This document shows, one piece after another, positions 62,168 to 64,000 of a stretch of DNA of 64,000 bases. The position numbers were made by a program, and so were the translations under genes. Source of the DNA: Pseudomonas lactis. Lineage in GTDB: Bacteria > Pseudomonadota > Gammaproteobacteria > Pseudomonadales > Pseudomonadaceae. The stretch covers positions 457,970-521,969 of the forward strand of contig NZ_JYLO01000002.1 in the NCBI RefSeq assembly GCF_001439845.1, read 5' to 3'. The first letter of the stretch is position 1. Each line of letters opens with the position of its first letter. Under the pieces are notes generated by a model. The model saw only the letters and a list, made by a program, of their open reading frames with translations. It made no database searches and had not been told where the DNA came from.

Positions 62168-63470
62168 CGGACTGAGCCTGAAGTGGGTAATCAGCGGCAG
62201 CTTCCTGTGCCTGATTGCGGTGGTGCTGGTGATCTACAGCAAGCTGCTGCCTGAATTCACCGTGCGGGGCCTGTTCTACACCGCCAGCGCGATGATGGAG
62301 GAGGAGGCTCAGTATTTTCTCCGGCACTACAAACAGGACCCGACCACGCCGACGCCGCACAATTACTTCTATACCAGCGTCATCGGCAAGGAGGCGTTGC
62401 CGCAGGACGTGCGCGAGTTGCTCACTACATCGCCGAGCCTGTCCTTTGGCGCGGTGAATATCTTCGGCGATCTCTATTCCGATGACGACGATGAGCCGTT
62501 CCAGATCATCCTCGAACAGCCCCTGGGTGACGGCAAAACCCTCTACATGTACGACATCGACCACGATAAGGAAGCAGGTGGAGAGGTGGAGACGCCGTTG
62601 TCTGATGCCTATTTCGATCAGGTCATAGAGAGTGTCAAGTTCATCAGCCTGGCGGTATTCGTGCCGGCGCTGATTATCATCGCCTTGCTGGTCTGGTGGC
62701 TGGTTCGGCCGCTGGGGCGCCTGGTGCAATGGTCCGGCACACTCAAAGACCCTGAGGCACTGACCGGCGCTCGACCGGGTTTCAGCTTCAAGGAGTTCAA
62801 TATGCTGGCCGATGCCCTGGCCAAAAGTGTTGAGCAGGTGCAGGCCGCCAGCGAACGAGAAGGCCGCTTGTTGCGTTACACCAGCCATGAACTGCGCACG
62901 CCCCTGGCGGTGCTCAAGGCCACAATCGAATTGTTGGCCCTGCAATCGGGCGGTGCGCTGCCACCCTCATTGCAGCGCATAGAACGTTCGGTGATGAACA
63001 TGCAACTGATCGCCGAAACATTGCTGTGGATGAGCCGCGAGCGTCCCGAGCCGCTGCCGGAAGAAGACGTTGACCTGAGCGAACTGGTGGGCGACCTGAT
63101 TGAAAAACACCGCTACCTGATCGGCAACCGGGATATCGAGTTGAGCATCGACATCCACGACGGCCCTTGCCGATTGCCTCCTACCGCATGCCGCATCGTG
63201 ATCGGCAACTTCCTGCGCAATGCGCTGCAATACGCCGAAGAAGGCACCGTGGAAATCCGCTTCAAATACCCGCGGCTGATGATTGCCAATCACATCAGGG
63301 AGACAGGGCCGCAGCAGGAGTCCGATGATTTTGGCTATGGCCTTGGGCTGCAGTTGATGCGCGAGCTATGCGCAAAGCTGGGCTGGCAGATTGAGGTGAT
63401 TCGTAAGCAGCAGAGGTTTACGGTCATTCTTGATTTTACGAGCGGGCGGGGCGGCGAGTCAGCAAGTTGA
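62160..63470 (+). CDS. Sensor histidine kinase
   Basis: A 436-residue inner-membrane kinase. TM1 at about 9–28, a periplasmic sensor domain to about 160 (DDDDEPFQIILEQPLGD), TM2 about 163–186 (FISLAVFVPALIIIALLVWW). The phospho-accepting His is in RYTSHELRTPLAVLKATIEL near residue 243; the ATPase N-box is IVIGNFLRNALQYAEE near 350 and the later GYGLGLQLM is the G-box. It phosphorylates the preceding response regulator. Signal unknown. No terminator is evident after it. Confidence 0.9.
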   Translation: MRNGLSLKWVISGSFLCLIAVVLVIYSKLLPEFTVRGLFYTASAMMEEEAQYFLRHYKQDPTTPTPHNYFYTSVIGKEALPQDVRELLTTSPSLSFGAVNIFGDLYSDDDDEPFQIILEQPLGDGKTLYMYDIDHDKEAGGEVETPLSDAYFDQVIESVKFISLAVFVPALIIIALLVWWLVRPLGRLVQWSGTLKDPEALTGARPGFSFKEFNMLADALAKSVEQVQAASEREGRLLRYTSHELRTPLAVLKATIELLALQSGGALPPSLQRIERSVMNMQLIAETLLWMSRERPEPLPEEDVDLSELVGDLIEKHRYLIGNRDIELSIDIHDGPCRLPPTACRIVIGNFLRNALQYAEEGTVEIRFKYPRLMIANHIRETGPQQESDDFGYGLGLQLMRELCAKLGWQIEVIRKQQRFTVILDFTSGRGGESAS

Positions 63471-64000
63471 AGGATTTGTAGCCATCGCTCTGTATGGGCC
63501 GCGTGTGCCGGCATGGAAAGGACATGAGCAAATGGAACGCAACATTGAAAGTGCGCTGCGCGTGTCTTCCGTCGGTGGCCTCGCGAGTGGCGAACTGCTG
63601 ATATCCAAGGCTCAACCAACAGATTTAATACGCCTGGGAAATTTCCTACATAATTTTTCTTCTTGCGCTTTTAGCGTTACAGCGTTCGCCTAGCCAGTAT
63701 TTTATCGCAGCCCTACCGGGGGACTTGCTGCTGGCTCGGGCGAATACTCTTAATCTCAATGGTTCGGTGTAGCGGCTTCAGCACAGCGCGATGAACCATA
63801 AGGCCAGACAAGGAGCGGTCAGTGTCCAAGCTATTTCATGCACGCATAGTTCACCCCCTACAGATGCAGGGCTGGCTTTAGACGATGCTTTAAATTAAGT
63901 TTAAGCATACGGGAGCTCATAGCTACGCTACGGGTGTGCTTAGTTGTTTTTTTTTTTTTTTTTTTTTTTTTCCAAGGTTTATTTGGTGGAAAACTTTTAA
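63471..64000. other. Gene-free end of window
   Basis: No supported gene. A frame at 63430–63693 lacks any family pattern. A 25-base T run lies at 63947–63971. The left part has the base composition of ordinary intergenic DNA. Confidence 0.4.
63947..63971. repeat. Homopolymer run of 25 T
   Basis: An unbroken run of T (after tagttg and before ccaagg), out of character with this high-GC chromosome. Confidence 0.9.

Overview
The window reads as a chromosomal segment of a fluorescent Pseudomonas (P. fluorescens group). Basis: high-GC codon use, dense dispersed REP/REPIN repeats of the kinds seen in fluorescent pseudomonads, and gene orders I recognise from Pseudomonas chromosomes: prmB–hydrolase–aroC–MFS–mtnD; the NAGGN osmoprotectant cluster; pap–thiolase; fumC–DUF2059–bolA–trhO–dsbA-like–ABC–rbdA–undA. 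Species assignment is inference; I could run no database search.

Layout. 1–7 kb: a LysE-type exporter (cut by the window edge), a purine permease, a glutathione S-transferase, and a LysR / CitMHS / AtuA-family catabolic operon. 7–19 kb: housekeeping genes (folE, Smr protein, isochorismatase-like hydrolase, prmB, aroC, MFS), a degenerate acireductone dioxygenase, a HTH-only LuxR protein, DUF3509 and an acyl-CoA synthetase. 19–25 kb: ankyrin, PLDc_N and DUF3309 small proteins, an LTA-synthase-like phosphatase/transferase, an SDR, a CsrA paralogue and YheU. 24.7–29.6 kb: the N-acetylglutaminylglutamine amide (NAGGN) operon on the minus strand. 29.7–36 kb: mnmC, polyphosphate:AMP phosphotransferase, thiolase, a highly structured repeat inside a split REPIN, and an EamA exporter. 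36–46.5 kb: fumC, bolA, trhO, DsbA-like, ABC exporter, the c-di-GMP protein RbdA, the 1-undecene synthase UndA and a diguanylate cyclase. 47–49 kb: lldD with a divergent LysR gene.

An accessory hotspot begins at tRNA-Asn (49124–49199). The 3' part of the tRNA and its downstream spacer recur as direct repeats at 56619–56715, more weakly at 59670–59755, and as a tRNA 3'-end scrap at 60567–60585. These look like scars of serial integration. Between them lie a decayed ICE-type parA, an IS66 transposase scrap, a truncated brnT beside an intact brnA, and a compact cluster: AraC regulator, GST, amine N-hydroxylase, class-III aminotransferase and EamA exporter (51001–56306). This is the best candidate here for an undescribed small-molecule pathway. 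No integrase is visible.

After the island come a fragment of a membrane transporter abutting a REPIN, two small membrane proteins, and a two-component system (61493–63470). The last 530 bases hold no gene I can support and contain a 25-base poly-T run.

Working together: several cargo and flanking genes suggest stress and metabolite handling (NAGGN for osmotic stress, c-di-GMP turnover by RbdA and a GGDEF protein, UndA turning lauric acid into a volatile). The island cluster is regulated locally and exports its product through its own EamA protein, as inferred from gene order.
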